A DNA stretch of 64,000 bases, from contig NZ_QMFB01000029.1 of NCBI RefSeq assembly GCF_003285015.1, forward strand, positions 1-64,000, in the 5' to 3' direction. The position numbers and the translations under genes are program-made. Positions 57,781 to 64,000 of the stretch are shown piece by piece. The notes under the pieces are model-generated. The model saw only the letters and a program-made list of their open reading frames with translations, had not been told where the DNA came from and made no database searches. The number at the start of each line of letters is the position of its first letter. Position 1 is the first letter of the stretch. The stretch is from Paenibacillus contaminans (lineage in GTDB: Bacteria > Bacillota > Bacilli > Paenibacillales > NBRC-103111).

Positions 57781-58437
57781 CTACAGATAATCCAAACTAT
57801 TAAAAACCAAAATCAACCCCACGATACACATGACCCAAGAAACAGCCGATCCTGAATGCTTCGATAGCCTGGTTTGAAGCCTTACTAATGGTCTTTGCAT
57901 TACTCGTCCAAATAATAAATGCAATGTAAACAGGATTAATGGCGGTAGAACCATTATGAAATTATAGCCAACTATAATTGGGAGCCACTGAAAAACTTCT
58001 AAATTTGAGGTAGTCATAAGACCAATCGCAGCAAAATACGGAAATGCTATACCTACTTCAATCAAAGATGTCGTGAAACCGAGTGCAATCATGGCTGTCT
58101 TACTTTTTGACTTTGGCCGTGGCAAATCCGTTTTTTTGCTCTTAGGGTAGTAAAAGCTGGCTATAAACAGAACTCCCCCAATGATCAGCATAACCCAACT
58201 CACAATCCGATTTTGAAAGATCGAAGAGAACGTAGCCAGTAACGCATCCAGACCTAATATGGAAGCAACGCCTACTGAAAAATAAAATGCTGCGACTGTC
58301 ACTAAATAAATCATTAAGCGTGAACTTAATCGCTCCTTCTCCGTTAACAGCAAATATACCGTCACCCCTAATGTTGCAGGACTAAGCATATCCAGTAAGG
58401 CTAATCCCCCTACCATAAAAAGGAGTTCAAGAGTCAC
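57781..58437 (-). CDS. GAP-family (Sap/LysE-type) membrane protein
   Basis: A 218-residue six-TM protein of the GAP (Sap, LysE superfamily) group: LLFMVGGLALLDMLSPATLG at the N-terminus, a charged loop (YPKSKKTDLPRPKSKSK) between two three-TM halves, and AVSWVMCIVGLILVF at the end. Members are associated with export of lipids or small molecules. It overlaps the MerR gene by four bases and is the last gene of that operon, so it is a candidate efflux target of the regulator. Confidence 0.78.
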   Translation of the reverse strand: MTLELLFMVGGLALLDMLSPATLGVTVYLLLTEKERLSSRLMIYLVTVAAFYFSVGVASILGLDALLATFSSIFQNRIVSWVMLIIGGVLFIASFYYPKSKKTDLPRPKSKSKTAMIALGFTTSLIEVGIAFPYFAAIGLMTTSNLEVFQWLPIIVGYNFIMVLPPLILFTLHLLFGRVMQRPLVRLQTRLSKHSGSAVSWVMCIVGLILVFNSLDYL

Positions 58438-59207
58438 GATTCTCCTCCTTGCTCCATGGAAGAGTTCTGTATTGAAGAAATGTGAATGTCATAGGCTCGC
58501 TCCATAAAATCAAGAATTTCCTTGTCTATAGGATATAATCCCAGACTCTCAGATTGCTTTGGAGATTTCCTCAGATCCCATAATTTATTCACAAACTCGT
58601 CTTCTCCTTCGAATTCTTCCATTTGTTTTTCTATCATACGCCGTATTATGTTTTGCACTCGTGATGAAGCAGGATCATCTTTCGTATATCGTTTTATCTG
58701 ACCTAGCAAAGCAATCCACTCTAAAGAATAAGGGTCTTCTCCACTCATTTTTGGGAGCTTTGTCCAAAGCTTCATTTCCTTCTCGTTAAACACGTTCTCC
58801 TTGATGGTCGGCAATCTTTTTTTATGTTGATTCGATAACTGAATAAGTTTCTGTATTGCAAGCCGTTCATCCCCTCCGTCGACTGCAATCCCATTTATCA
58901 ATTCCCGCAGAGACGACTCTATACTCCTTAATCTTTCTTGCTCTTCAAGGATATACGCTAACTGGCTTTTCAAACTGTTCGACCAATTCCAATTAGAGTC
59001 GGATAACATATCTTTAATATCTTGCAACTTGTAACCCATTCCTTTTAAAAATTGGATATATTGAAGCTTCTTCAGTTCTTCTTCTGAATATAGACGATGT
59101 CCCCCTTCTGTTTTGGATGAAACCGTCAATAAGCCAATCTGATCATAGTACCTAAGTGTTCTGACTGTGATTTTAGTTTGTTTCGCAACTTCTTTGATAT
59201 GAATCAT
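58434..59207 (-). CDS. MerR-family regulator with TipAS-like C-terminus
   Basis: A 257-residue regulator. The MerR helix-turn-helix is at the N-terminus (HIKEVAKQTKITVRTLRYYD and IGLLTVSSKTEGGHRLYSEE), then a dimerisation coiled coil (~75-115), then a helical C-terminal domain (about 125-250) resembling TipAS/antibiotic-binding effector domains. The chosen start is ATG 59207 with GGAGG seven bases upstream. Its own promoter (59523-59553) has a 19-base spacer with a palindrome, so it is probably autoregulated. Confidence 0.85.
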   Translation of the reverse strand: MIHIKEVAKQTKITVRTLRYYDQIGLLTVSSKTEGGHRLYSEEELKKLQYIQFLKGMGYKLQDIKDMLSDSNWNWSNSLKSQLAYILEEQERLRSIESSLRELINGIAVDGGDERLAIQKLIQLSNQHKKRLPTIKENVFNEKEMKLWTKLPKMSGEDPYSLEWIALLGQIKRYTKDDPASSRVQNIIRRMIEKQMEEFEGEDEFVNKLWDLRKSPKQSESLGLYPIDKEILDFMERAYDIHISSIQNSSMEQGGES

Positions 59208-59231
59208 TACAAACACCTCCGACGATGGATG

Positions 59232-59381
59232 CTAATTTTCTTTATCTTTATATACAGCGTATTTGATTAGATACCCCAATCCTAGTCCGACTAATACTCC
59301 AGAAAATGCTTGATCCAGCATAAGTCCAATCCCTGCTCCTATAATGACACATGCATAAATAAAGATATCACCTTGTTTCAT
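59232..59381 (-). CDS. 49-residue membrane peptide at the head of the MerR operon
   Basis: The ATG at 59381 lies nine bases after AAAGGAG. The product is MKQGDIFIYACVIIGAGIGL followed by a second hydrophobic stretch (SGVLVGLGLGYLIKYAVY) and a charged tail: one or two membrane spans with GxxxG-like patterns. The open frame extends to 59531 but that part is not credible. It is 24 bases before the MerR gene and probably part of the same transport or stress operon. Confidence 0.6.
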   Translation of the reverse strand: MKQGDIFIYACVIIGAGIGLMLDQAFSGVLVGLGLGYLIKYAVYKDKEN

Positions 59382-59522
59382 ATCTTCTATCTCCTTTGGT
59401 ATAGATTCCTTCTTCCCTCTATTTGCCGGTTGGCCGCGCTGCCGTAAACCCGTCAAGGCCGCGAAGTGTTTATATAGCCTTGACGGTGGCTCCAAGCTCC
59501 CGCGCTGTAGCCCATTGGCTTG

Positions 59523-59553
59523 ATTATACAAAATGACGTTACGTCACTTTCAA
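59523..59553 (-). promoter_or_regulatory. MerR-type promoter with operator palindrome
   Basis: On the minus strand: TTGAAA (59553-59548), a 19-base spacer, TATAAT (59528-59523). The spacer contains the palindrome TGACGTAACGTCA (59534-59546). Long spacers with an operator between -35 and -10 are the hallmark of MerR-controlled promoters. It drives the 49-codon gene, the MerR gene and the GAP gene. Confidence 0.75.
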
Positions 59554-59595
59554 GTGTTTTTATGATTAAAATATACTTTGCTTGCACAACTTAGC

Positions 59596-59624
59596 TTGAT
59601 GTTGACGCAACGTAATCTTATAAA
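59596..59624 (+). promoter_or_regulatory. Divergent promoter of the 22-residue peptide gene, with second operator
   Basis: TTGATG (59596-59601), 17 bases, TATAAA (59619-59624). The spacer carries TGACGCAACGTAA (59603-59615), a variant of the palindrome TGACGTTACGTCA found in the MerR promoter. Normal spacing suggests that MerR would repress here while activating the leftward promoter. Confidence 0.6.
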
Positions 59625-59654
59625 ATCATTTCACAATAATAAAGAGGTGAGGAA

Positions 59655-59723
59655 ATGAATAAATATTACGTTTATTTCTTTGAGTGGAGATACTTTCTCT
59701 TAGTGCAAAATTCACATCAATAA
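59655..59723 (+). CDS. 22-residue peptide gene
   Basis: ATG at 59655 after GAGGTGAGGAA, 31 bases from the -10. The product is MNKYYVYFFEWRYFLLVQNS plus HQ: very rich in aromatic residues (Y4, F4, W1) and hydrophobic, with no cleavable signal. A hairpin follows at 59733-59757. It is too short for ordinary gene finding, but promoter, ribosome binding site, frame and hairpin are all in order. It could be a small membrane-active or signalling peptide (for example a SHP-like or type I toxin-like peptide), or a leader. Function unknown. Confidence 0.55.
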   Translation: MNKYYVYFFEWRYFLLVQNSHQ

Positions 59724-59732
59724 ATAAGACAA

Positions 59733-59757
59733 AACCACTCCTGACGATGGAGTGGTT
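59733..59757 (-). terminator. Hairpin between the peptide gene and the next minus-strand gene
   Basis: Perfect stem AACCACTCC / GGAGTGGTT with a 7-base loop. On the minus strand it is followed by TTTGTCTTA, a fair terminator for the gene ending at 59806; on the + strand it closes the peptide transcript without a T run. Confidence 0.65.
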
Positions 59758-59805
59758 GTGGAAAGTCTACACCAGTATTATTTGTATGTTATTATTTGTT
59801 CCTGT

Positions 59806-60428
59806 TTAGTCTCTAAAGTTGGCCACGCGCTCAGAAATACTCGTAGCTAACTCTAATAAAGTGCCAAGAACCTTTGTTGGATCTGCGCTTACATTTTGAG
59901 TAAATAACTCTTTGTTCATAATCCATTCCACTGCTTTTACTTGTGGCAACCCTGCTGACATCTCTAAAAGCTCATTGAAATTATGCGGATATTTTCCCGT
60001 TATTATTAAACGCTCTATACGCATAGCTACGCATAAAGGCTTTAATACCCATCTTTTTAGGCGGCCGTCGCATAAATGCTGGACAGGTTCTTGGGCGGTT
60101 ATGTAATGACGAATACTCATCACTGCCTCGGATATAATGTTTTCAAAAAAAGGGTAAAAATCTAATAAGGAAAAGAAAATTCCGCCGATCATGGCAGCGA
60201 AACGGACATAACCTTGCATCGAGTTATTACTTGAACTTACCTTATCCACTGGTTTAATCAATTGAATATTTTGCTCAACTAATCTGCTCGTTACTTCAAT
60301 AGAAAAAGAAGCAGCTGATGCAACACGCTACTCCACGCTAACGTTTCCCGATAACATAATGAATCACTCAGTTGCTGTTTAGAACCATCTATAAATGAAA
60401 ATACATCAGCGCAATCAACACGTATCAT
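59806..60428 (-). pseudogene. Hypothetical protein, frameshifted
   Basis: ATG at 60428 (after AAAGGATATT) opens MIRVDCADVFSFIDGSKQQL..., and the frame continues to ETLAWSS before running out of phase. The coding sequence goes on in another frame as VASAASFSIEVTSRLVEQNI, QLIKPVDKVSS and then the long part ending at 59806 (MQGYVRFAAMIGGIFFSLLD ... ATSISERVANFRD). A one-base deletion near 60325-60335 explains both pieces; the corrected length is about 207 residues. The longest intact frame starts only at TTG 60261. No family recognised. Confidence 0.6.
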
Positions 60429-60440
60429 ATTAATATCCTT

Positions 60441-61763
60441 TCAGTCCGTCCGGTGCAGCGCTCCTACCAGCTCTACAAAGTGATGACCGCGCTCTTCAAA
60501 GTTACGGTATTGATCAAACGCAGTGCATGCAGGACTCAGCAGCACAGTGTCGCCCGGTTCTGCCAGCTTGTGCGCCTGCGCCACTGCCTCGGCCAGGCTT
60601 TCGCAACGGACAATAGGCGGACAACTCGGCACGCTGCGCGCCGCAGCTTCGATTTGACCGGTCGCTTCTCCGATCAACAGCAGCACCTTGACATGATCAG
60701 GCAGCATCCTAGCCATCTCGTCAAACGGTACTTTCTTATCTCGACCTCCCGCGATCAACAGCACTCGGCCCACATGTGCATGCAGCGTGGCGACGGTACG
60801 GGCGGGACTTGAGCCGATTGAATTGTTGTAATATTGAACGCCGCCCACAGTTGCCACCCACTGATTTCGGTGCTCCACGCCGACGAAGTTGCGCACCGTC
60901 TCCAGGATTGCTTCATCCGACACGGTCCCCCGCACAGCAGTCATGGCAGCCATAACATTTTCCACGTTATACCATCCCGGCAATCGAATGTCACTGATGG
61001 GTAATAGACCGTCGATTACGCCATCGCGGACAGTGTGCCCGCCGAAATACATGGTTTTTCCTCGCCCTCGCAGTGCGGCGGTCGCCGGATTATCGCCGTT
61101 TAGGACGGCAAAGTCGTCAGCACTCTGAAAATCCAGCAGACGACGCTTGGCGGCGGAATATTCATCCATACCACGGTGCCAGTCGAGGTGATTGGGCGAG
61201 AGGTTGGTAATCACCGCCACATGGGGAGAGCGCGTCATGTCCATCAGTTGGAAGCTGGACAGTTCGACCGCACACGCGTCTAGCGGAGTCATCTCGCCCG
61301 CGCGCGTCAACAGTGGCGTGCCAATGTTGCCACCCAGATGTACCGTACGACCTCCGTCAGCCAGCATGTCTGCTATCAGCGACGTGGTGGTGGTCTTACC
61401 GTCCGAACCGGTTACGCCGAAAATGGGACAAGGACACAACGCAAAAAACTCCTCCATCTCACTGGTCACACGGCTACCGCCAGCTCGGGCCGAGTCCAGT
61501 GCCGGATGGTCTGGACGCATGCCCGGAGTGCGGAACACCACGTCACCTTCAACGCGATCCAGATAATTCTCCCCTAGCTGCAACCTGACGCCCAGATTGT
61601 CCCATTCCTCCCGGGGTAGTGCCGGATTGCGGTCACGCACGGTGACTCGCGCCCGAGCCGAGCACAGCATGCGGATCAGCGGTGAATTGCTGACGCCGGC
61701 GCCGATGATAGTTACGTCCTGACCGGCCAACGATTGGATATAGGTTTCGAAAGCGAAATTCAT
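60441..61763 (-). CDS. murD: UDP-N-acetylmuramoyl-alanine-D-glutamate ligase (MurD), clostridial-type
   Basis: A 440-residue Mur ligase: Rossmann-type N-domain (DVTIIGAGVSNSPLIRML), ATP loop GVTGSDGKTTTTSLIADMLA, the ELSSFQL motif, NLSPNHLDWHRGMDEYSAAK, and a C-domain with LLIAGGRDKKVPFDEMA and LLSPACTAFDQYRNFEERG. It adds D-Glu to UDP-MurNAc-L-Ala in peptidoglycan synthesis. The motif YYNNSIGSSPART replaces the DSKATNP type usual in bacilli and fits clostridial MurD. The start is ATG 61763 after GGAGGTGCCT. Stand-alone, with clearly higher GC than its neighbours: probably acquired, an extra copy. Confidence 0.88.
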   Translation of the reverse strand: MNFAFETYIQSLAGQDVTIIGAGVSNSPLIRMLCSARARVTVRDRNPALPREEWDNLGVRLQLGENYLDRVEGDVVFRTPGMRPDHPALDSARAGGSRVTSEMEEFFALCPCPIFGVTGSDGKTTTTSLIADMLADGGRTVHLGGNIGTPLLTRAGEMTPLDACAVELSSFQLMDMTRSPHVAVITNLSPNHLDWHRGMDEYSAAKRRLLDFQSADDFAVLNGDNPATAALRGRGKTMYFGGHTVRDGVIDGLLPISDIRLPGWYNVENVMAAMTAVRGTVSDEAILETVRNFVGVEHRNQWVATVGGVQYYNNSIGSSPARTVATLHAHVGRVLLIAGGRDKKVPFDEMARMLPDHVKVLLLIGEATGQIEAAARSVPSCPPIVRCESLAEAVAQAHKLAEPGDTVLLSPACTAFDQYRNFEERGHHFVELVGALHRTD

Positions 61764-61817
61764 AGGCACCTCCGATTAGAAAATGTCATTATATAGAATA
61801 TACCACATATTGGAACT

Positions 61818-61890
61818 CCCCCGCCCGTTAGTTGAGAAACGGCAGCCGATCAGTCTTACCTGCTACCGTCATGTATTTGTTAAGCTATTG
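61818..61890. repeat. TAACGGG composite repeat (second core decayed)
   Basis: Core 61818-61836 (ccgcccgttagttgag), ACGGCAGCCGATC... with the partner ...TGCTACCGTCATG, then gttaagctattgttttcact where the second core has lost its CCCGTTAG. Confidence 0.6.
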
Positions 61891-61931
61891 TTTTCACTTA
61901 TCCTAAGTGACGGGGGGATGAAATCTTCACT

Positions 61932-62789
61932 TCATTTCCCGTTAATAAGGAGTCTTCTTCTAATCTCCTTTACCAACAAGTTTTTCTCCTCCTCCGATAT
62001 TCCATCAGCACTCAATTTTCGAGCAGCAATAGGAACAATCCAAGACTCCACCTCTGCATATCCAATACCGGACAGCCTTTCGTACTCATCCATGAAGATA
62101 CGGATGCTGGATTCACGCGTTTTATTTAAACCATCCTTGGCTTGAATCGGAAAATCTGATAGTAATATTGCATATCTAACCATAATGATATATTCGGCCA
62201 AGTCCGCTTCCGGGTTCCCTGTCGATGAATTGTTCCAATCAATAATTATGGCTTCGTTATCTCTAAAAATTACGTTGCCTGGATTTGGATCTCCATGACA
62301 AAGCTGTTGTTTCATCGGTAATTGATCCAATCGGTTAATAACTGCTTCTTTTTCGTTTTCATTCAAGTATTGCGAACGAAGAATGTCATTCTTGATGTTT
62401 TCTCGCTGGCTCGGCATATTTTGAACCGAATGAGAATGGATTTGAAAAAGAAGCCGCGCTGTTATCTTGGCGTCGATATAATCGTCAAACACATTATTTG
62501 TTTCCTCTGTCGTCGCCTGTTTAGTTGATCTATCAACAAATCGCTTCAAGATGGATTCTCCATAAATTCTTTCAAACACAATGCCTGACCGGCCATCAAT
62601 ATTCAGAAGGTCAAATGGTTCAGGAACTGGTAGACCACAATCCCATGCAATTTGACAGTGATACAGTTCACGTTGCAAGGCAGCGACACTTGTATTTGAT
62701 TTTGCTAATTTAATAATCTTATTATCATCCATCCACTCAAATACCTCTGCACATCCACCTTCGCCAATCTTCGCACCAAGTTTTTTCAT
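61932..62789 (-). CDS. Aminoglycoside-phosphotransferase-family protein (intact)
   Basis: A 285-residue APH/choline-kinase-fold protein: Gly-rich N-terminus (LGAKIGEGGCAEVFEW), the ATP-binding Lys in IIKLAKSN, catalytic loop QLCHGDPNPGNVIFRD and metal site IIIDWNNSSTGNPEADLAEY. The start at 62789 lies downstream of GGAG. It phosphorylates a small alcohol, sugar or drug; no evidence for a particular antibiotic. It differs in sequence from the frameshifted APH at 11042-12113. Confidence 0.85.
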   Translation of the reverse strand: MKKLGAKIGEGGCAEVFEWMDDNKIIKLAKSNTSVAALQRELYHCQIAWDCGLPVPEPFDLLNIDGRSGIVFERIYGESILKRFVDRSTKQATTEETNNVFDDYIDAKITARLLFQIHSHSVQNMPSQRENIKNDILRSQYLNENEKEAVINRLDQLPMKQQLCHGDPNPGNVIFRDNEAIIIDWNNSSTGNPEADLAEYIIMVRYAILLSDFPIQAKDGLNKTRESSIRIFMDEYERLSGIGYAEVESWIVPIAARKLSADGISEEEKNLLVKEIRRRLLINGK

Positions 62790-62906
62790 TTCCTTACTCC
62801 CGTTCTAGAGAATATATAAATTTAGTTTCATGATGAAATATTCTGAGCAAAGATCGTCTTCTGTGAGTATACCACATGGAATTTTTAGTAAATCGGTCTT
62901 AGGAAG

Positions 62907-63062
62907 TATTCTGCCAGTATAGGTGAACAAGGCAGCCGATCTTTACAAGTGGTCACTAATCAGTTTAGAAATAAATATTCTCATCAGCCATCCTGTCCGT
63001 TACTTCAACTAATAAAGAAGGAGCCGCCTCTTGGCAAGCTCCTCTGCAATCGTAATCCATTA
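62907..63062. repeat. Two repeat units with TAACGGG-type cores
   Basis: A degenerate core at 62908-62927 (ttctgccagtataggtgaac) followed by aaggcagccgatc, and a better core at 62988-63009 (catcctgtccgttacttcaa) followed by AGGAGCCGCCTCTTGGC / GCAAGCTCCT-type pairing and a decayed second core (atcgtaatccattagat). Confidence 0.55.
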
Positions 63063-63078
63063 GATAAAAAAGACCACT

Positions 63079-63435
63079 CTACAGTTCTATCGTTCCTTGA
63101 TGAAAATACATTTGCCATCGACCATCGATAAATTTCCATATACTGCTTCGTAAAGTCCTATTTTTTGTTGTTTTGTTTTCTAAACGATAAGTCGTTAAAA
63201 CTACATCTTCCGCCAAGGGATGTACCTCACAATTAGAAAACGTAATATCCAATGGGGCGATTCCGCCTTCAACAATACAATCTGCTTTATAAATAAATTT
63301 GCCCGAACTTGCAATTTCAAAGAAACCATCTGCAAGTATTTTTGCTAATTCCTCTGGATTAGTGCGAACCCCAGCTTTTAAATGACTTTGCTCTAATTGA
63401 CATATCTGTTCTTTCAACGAGGCATTATATACCAT
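63079..63435 (-). CDS. DUF4440/SnoaL-like (NTF2 fold) protein
   Basis: A 118-residue protein with the DUF4440 pattern: LKEQICQLEQSHLKAGVRTN, PEELAKILADGFFEIASSGK, a central strand region, VVLTTYRLENKTTKNRTLRS and a terminal SSIWKFIDGRWQMYFHQGT. The fold is NTF2-like; members bind or isomerise small hydrophobic ligands or serve as subunits. The start is ATG 63435, seven bases after GGAG. Function unknown. Confidence 0.75.
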   Translation of the reverse strand: MVYNASLKEQICQLEQSHLKAGVRTNPEELAKILADGFFEIASSGKFIYKADCIVEGGIAPLDITFSNCEVHPLAEDVVLTTYRLENKTTKNRTLRSSIWKFIDGRWQMYFHQGTIEL

Positions 63436-63477
63436 TTCTTTTCTCCTCATGAAAATATATTGGATTAATACTTCGCA

Positions 63478-63556
63478 TTACTGCCCAATAACTTAAGAAA
63501 CTGTCCGTTCTTCCATGGCAGCCTCATGGTTGGAACTTTCGTACCCGTTAGCTTAA
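63478..63556. repeat. TAACGGG composite repeat
   Basis: Core 63478-63497 (ttactgcccaataacttaag), spacer with catggcagcctcatgg, then tttcgtacccgttagcttaa (63537-63556). The second core is four bases from the methyltransferase stop codon. Confidence 0.65.
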
Positions 63557-63559
63557 TCG

Positions 63560-64000
63560 TCATTTAATGGCTTCTATTGATAGCCATTGAGGAATAGCAG
63601 CTAGTGGATTTTTACGCCAATTACAATAGTTTTCAAGTTCTTCTTCTGACAAAAATTCTCCCTTATCAGTGGAATCGTCCACCCAAAATGAACCATCCTC
63701 TGCGTACATTTCCTCGATACGTCTGATGTTAAGATTTGATGATATGATGGCATTCATAATATCTTGGATGCGCCATTTAAAAGTTGGTATTTCTCCAAAA
63801 GGACCTGTCACATCGTATGGTTTTTCCACTATTAGATCGTTTCCCGCTTTTATGCCGAACGGACGCATAAAGGGATGTATATCAAACATAATGTATGTCC
63901 CATTTTTCTTTAAAACCCTTGCAATATTATTGTACATGGATGCTAAATCATTAATCCAAACATGAACGCCATTTGATGTGTACACATAATCATATTCATT
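63560..64000 (-). CDS. Class I SAM-dependent methyltransferase, C-terminal part (runs off right edge)
   Basis: An open frame of 147 codons that continues beyond the right edge (the upstream codons read NEYDYVYTSNGVHVWINDL). The visible part has the post-motif-II region (NIARVLKKNGTYIMFDIHPF), then a substrate-shaping region ending IPQWLSIEAIK. The SAM-binding GxGxG lies outside the window. Small-molecule methyltransferase; substrate unknown. The stop is beside a repeat core. Confidence 0.75.
   Translation of the reverse strand, partial: NEYDYVYTSNGVHVWINDLASMYNNIARVLKKNGTYIMFDIHPFMRPFGIKAGNDLIVEKPYDVTGPFGEIPTFKWRIQDIMNAIISSNLNIRRIEEMYAEDGSFWVDDSTDKGEFLSEEELENYCNWRKNPLAAIPQWLSIEAIK

Noticed and set aside
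59451-59486. CCGTCAAGGC / GCCTTGACGG inverted repeat upstream of the 49-codon gene
   Set aside because: It lies within the probable leader of the MerR operon and could be an attenuator, but it lacks a T run and no peptide or antiterminator partner is visible; not enough to call.
60283-60300. A core-like sequence (aatctgctcgttacttcaat) that would end a 45-codon ORF
   Set aside because: The frame-corrected gene 59806-60428 reads straight through it as SIEVTSRLVEQN, so it is probably coding sequence that resembles the core by chance; it was not counted as a repeat.
311-63556. Calling the repeats integron attC sites
   Set aside because: attC needs inverted core sites (RYYYAAC and GTTRRRY) at the two ends of a hairpin. 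Here the two cores are in direct orientation and the residues after GTTAG do not fit RRY. No intI-like gene is in the window.

Overview
The window looks like part of a Paenibacillus-type chromosome (Bacillota, Paenibacillaceae). The evidence is two YesM/YesN two-component systems each joined to a lipoprotein-dependent carbohydrate ABC importer, a BceRS-BceAB module, strong GGAGG ribosome binding sites, frequent TTG/GTG starts, and a heterocycloanthracin/sonorensin-type bacteriocin locus. Nearly every gene is on the minus strand. No rRNA, tRNA, CRISPR array, prophage or complete insertion sequence was recognised.

Layout. (1) 1-15.5 kb, 38-44.7 kb and 55.6-64 kb are accessory DNA: single small genes (GNAT, Nudix, VOC, HAD, aminoglycoside-phosphotransferase-like, metallophosphoesterase, DHFR/RibD-like, SUKH and Imm22-type immunity proteins, small membrane proteins, an unusual MurD, a partial methyltransferase). 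They are separated by a dispersed repeat built on TAACGGG (CCCGTTA on the + strand). Two directly repeated cores, one of type CGTACCCGTTAG and one of type CTGCCCGTTAG, usually flank a GC-rich hairpin, and several genes have their stop codon inside a core. At least seven genes here are frameshifted or reduced to remnants. (2) 15.7-20.3 kb is a BceABRS peptide-antibiotic detoxification module. (3) 20.6-26.6 kb is a TOMM (thiazole/oxazole-modified peptide) operon: precursor with a Cys/Gly/Phe repeat core, ThiF-like maturation protein, YcaO cyclodehydratase, SagB dehydrogenase. (4) 27-37.9 kb and 45-53.4 kb are two syntenic carbohydrate-use loci, each running yesN, yesM, solute-binding lipoprotein, LplB-type permease, second permease, sialidase-like beta-propeller. 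A secreted multidomain enzyme is divergent from the second locus (53.6-55.5 kb).

How it works together (inference). The two YesMN loci probably sense and import oligosaccharides released by the secreted enzymes; near-consensus cre sites point to CcpA control. The TOMM operon makes a heterocyclised peptide, and the neighbouring Bce module could give immunity or respond to related peptides. A MerR locus at 58-60 kb has a textbook 19-bp-spacer promoter with a palindromic operator, and a second copy of that operator covers the promoter of a divergent gene for a 22-residue peptide. The most unusual structure is the TAACGGG repeat system, which makes the accessory DNA look like a gene-cassette array although no integrase lies in the window and the sites do not fit the integron attC plan.
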